Program-made: the position numbers and the translations under genes
Assembly (NCBI RefSeq): GCF_030848805.1
Contig: NC_092365.1
Span: 7,564,001-7,628,000, forward strand
DNA: 64,000 nt
Source: Temnothorax longispinosus
Taxonomy: Eukaryota > Arthropoda > Insecta > Hymenoptera > Formicidae
Direction of reading: 5' to 3'
The notes under the pieces: generated by a model
What the model was told of the DNA's origin: nothing
What the model saw: only the letters and a program-made list of their open reading frames with translations
Databases searched by the model: none
Shown: positions 62,278 through 64,000 of the stretch, piece by piece
Layout: each line of letters begins with the position of its first letter
Numbering within the stretch: position 1 is the first letter of the stretch

Positions 62278-64000
62278 ATGCAAGGACAACAAGGAACGTC
62301 GTGGGTACAAAACCTGGATAAAAAAGGTGTAATAGCCGAATTGAAAAAAAGAGGAATCGAATGCAGTACCAGCAATAAGTTTGATGAATTACGTGAGTTG
62401 TTGAGAAAAATTGTGAAACGTGAAATAGCCGAGACGGTCGGTAAAGACGGTAAAGAGAGTACGAAAATCAGCAAAAGAAGTGAATCTGACGATTCTTCAT
62501 ACAGCGACGCTGCGAGTAACGAGGCAGCAACCGACTCAGACGAGGGCAACATGGCGAGCGACAGCATTAGGCTGGAATTCTGCCTACACAAAGACAATTG
62601 GGAAAATTTTGTGGAACGACTAGAGCTGTACTTTACGGCGAAAGATATCAAAGAAGAAAAGCAAGCCGCACATCTGTTAACACGCTTAGATGAAGAAGCA
62701 TTCAGTTTGATGAAGCAACTAGTAGCGCCGGATTAATTAAACACAAAAAAATTCAATGACTTGGTGACAATCATGACCGGACATTTGAACCCGAAGCCGT
62801 CTGAAATCATGGAAAGATGCAAGTTCAACGTGGCCAAACAAGAGGCGAATGAATCTGTGGCTGAATTCACAACCAGATTAAAAAAAATGGCAACGCACTG
62901 CAATTTCGAAAATATAAAAGTAGCACTTCGAGACCAATTCGTGAGTGGATTGAAGGACCACGACACGAAAGCAGCGCTGTTCAGAATCGAAAAATTGGAC
63001 TATGAGACGGCGGTTAAAGAAGCTGTAATACGAGAAGCAGCAGAAAAAAATGCAACAAACACATTACAAGTGTTGGAAAATAAAAGTGCCAAAAGCGAAG
63101 TTTTCGCCTTACAAAACTCACGAAAGCCGGGTAGATGGAACATGAGTGGGGGTAATCCAACAAAGCCGCACGAGCAGCAGAGGCCCACGGCTGGCTCCAA
63201 TCAACAACAACACAACCAGCAACCGTCGAGCGAGCAAGGCATCGTGTGTTATTGCTGCGGAAAGCCAAATCATACAAGCAAGTGGTGCCGATACCGAGAG
63301 TTCACGTGCCATAACTGCGACAAGAAAGGCCATCTAAAGATAGTATGCCGGAAAGGGAGCGCCGGATCAACGCAACAACTCAAGCTGATGCAGGAGGACA
63401 GCGGAGCAGCCCTGGTTCCAGAGACGGCACCACATTGCAACGAGTTTCATAAATTGGACTTGAGCGATGAGTATGAGTATGTAAAGTACGTGAGCGGTAA
63501 AGACGGGGCCGAGCCTATGTTTGTTGACTTAACGGTGAACGGAACTAAAGTAAGAATGGAATTAGATACGGGCACATACGCGACAGTAATTTCAGAGAAA
63601 TGCTTTAATGAATGTTTCAGAATGTATAAATTGGTAAAAACAGAAAGAAATTTTAAGGTGTACAACGGTGACACCTTAAAACCAATCGGGAAATTAACGA
63701 ATCTAACAGTCGAATTAGAAAGTAAAACAAGAATATTGGAATGTTTTATTTTACCGGGTACGGGACCAGCATTGATCGGACGACAATGGTTACAAGCGTT
63801 CGGGTTATGGCCATTACGTTTAAGGGACAAAGATGAAAATAGTCTTAATAAAATTGATGTCGAAAATGTAGCTAACTATTTTTTCAAAAAATACAGTGAA
63901 TTGTTTAGCGATACCCCAGGAATGTATAATAAAAGTAAAACAAAAATACACTTGAAAACCGACGCGCGTCCAATAGCCCTTAAATGTATACATGTCGCGC
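62278..64000 (+). pseudogene. Mag-like Gypsy gag-pol, partial, one in-frame stop
   Basis: ATG 62,278 (MQGQQGTSWVQNLDKKGVIA). The gag core has FVERLELYFTAKDI. An in-frame TAA at about 62,734-62,736 is followed by the same frame open to the window end: LNPKPSEIMERCKF, tandem zinc knuckles CYCCGKPNHTSKWC and CHNCDKKGHLKIVC, protease MELDTGTYATVIS near 63,555 and ALIGRQWLQAFG. The start of the RT linker reaches 64,000. Two knuckles and this protease style fit the Mag clade. A single stop could also be a sequencing error or a recoding site, so the pseudogene label is provisional. Confidence 0.75.

Larger units (their letters stand above)
61885..64000 (+). mobile_element. Mag-like Gypsy retrotransposon, 5' part (runs off the window)
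   Basis: 5' LTR 61,885-62,104 with TGTGATGTAT...ATACATCACA ends, primer-site-like tggcgacgaggtaacgac at 62,107, then gag and the start of pol. The 3' half is beyond 64,000, so LTR identity and target duplication cannot be checked (left flank ctct). Confidence 0.8.

Overview
The window looks like repeat-rich nuclear DNA of an insect, probably a hymenopteran such as an ant (inference from element families and spliced insect-type exons; species not determined). There is no bacterial-style gene order. Almost everything is transposable elements, with one decayed host gene fragment and one decayed virus-like cassette.

Layout. 1-2.36 kb: GC-rich then AT-rich DNA without a gene. 2.36-4.38 kb: a long-terminal-inverted-repeat element holding GA/CT microsatellite and a full-length tRNA-derived SINE. 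About 4.6-12.2 kb: a minus-strand single-ORF non-LTR retrotransposon (R2/NeSL/Utopia-like reverse transcriptase), split at 5,141-9,169 by a decayed P-element/THAP transposon with 31-bp inverted repeats and an 8-bp target duplication. The P element itself carries a small MITE. 13.56-14.72 kb: four still-intron-separated exons of a DOCK7/Zizimin-related (zir-like) gene on the minus strand, with frameshifts: an unprocessed pseudogene fragment. 15.69-18.25 kb: a capsid-type gene cassette of a polinton-like or adintovirus-like element, broken by stops and frameshifts and continuing with small ORFs at 21.3-21.8 kb and 61.4-61.6 kb. A 2.07-kb LTR-like insertion sits at 18.3-20.4 kb.

21.76-61.36 kb is one BEL/Pao retrotransposon (here BEL-3; terminal duplication AGAGT) inflated by nested insertions. 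A Gypsy element (21,796-27,599) lies in its 5' LTR. A second BEL (BEL-2, 27,967-42,791) lies in its leader. BEL-2's 5' LTR is split by a third BEL (BEL-1, 28,092-35,525), which is intact, and its 3' LTR by a MITE (41,563-42,204). A foldback-like composite (44.93-49.20 kb), a solo LTR (49,496-51,211) and an APE-type LINE (53,434-60,321) interrupt the BEL-3 coding region. The LINE carries a mariner-like element, a truncated SINE and a BEL-type solo LTR. Most boundaries are supported by matching target duplications, and at three of them removing the insert restores the reading frame across the junction.

61.89-64.0 kb is the 5' part of a Mag-like Gypsy element that runs off the window.

Activity. 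BEL-1 is the only element that looks competent now: identical-looking 676-bp LTRs, a perfect tRNA-Tyr primer site and one open 1,692-codon gag-pol frame. The others are relics. Coordinates of nested boundaries were read by eye and may be off by a base or two. No alignment or database search was run.
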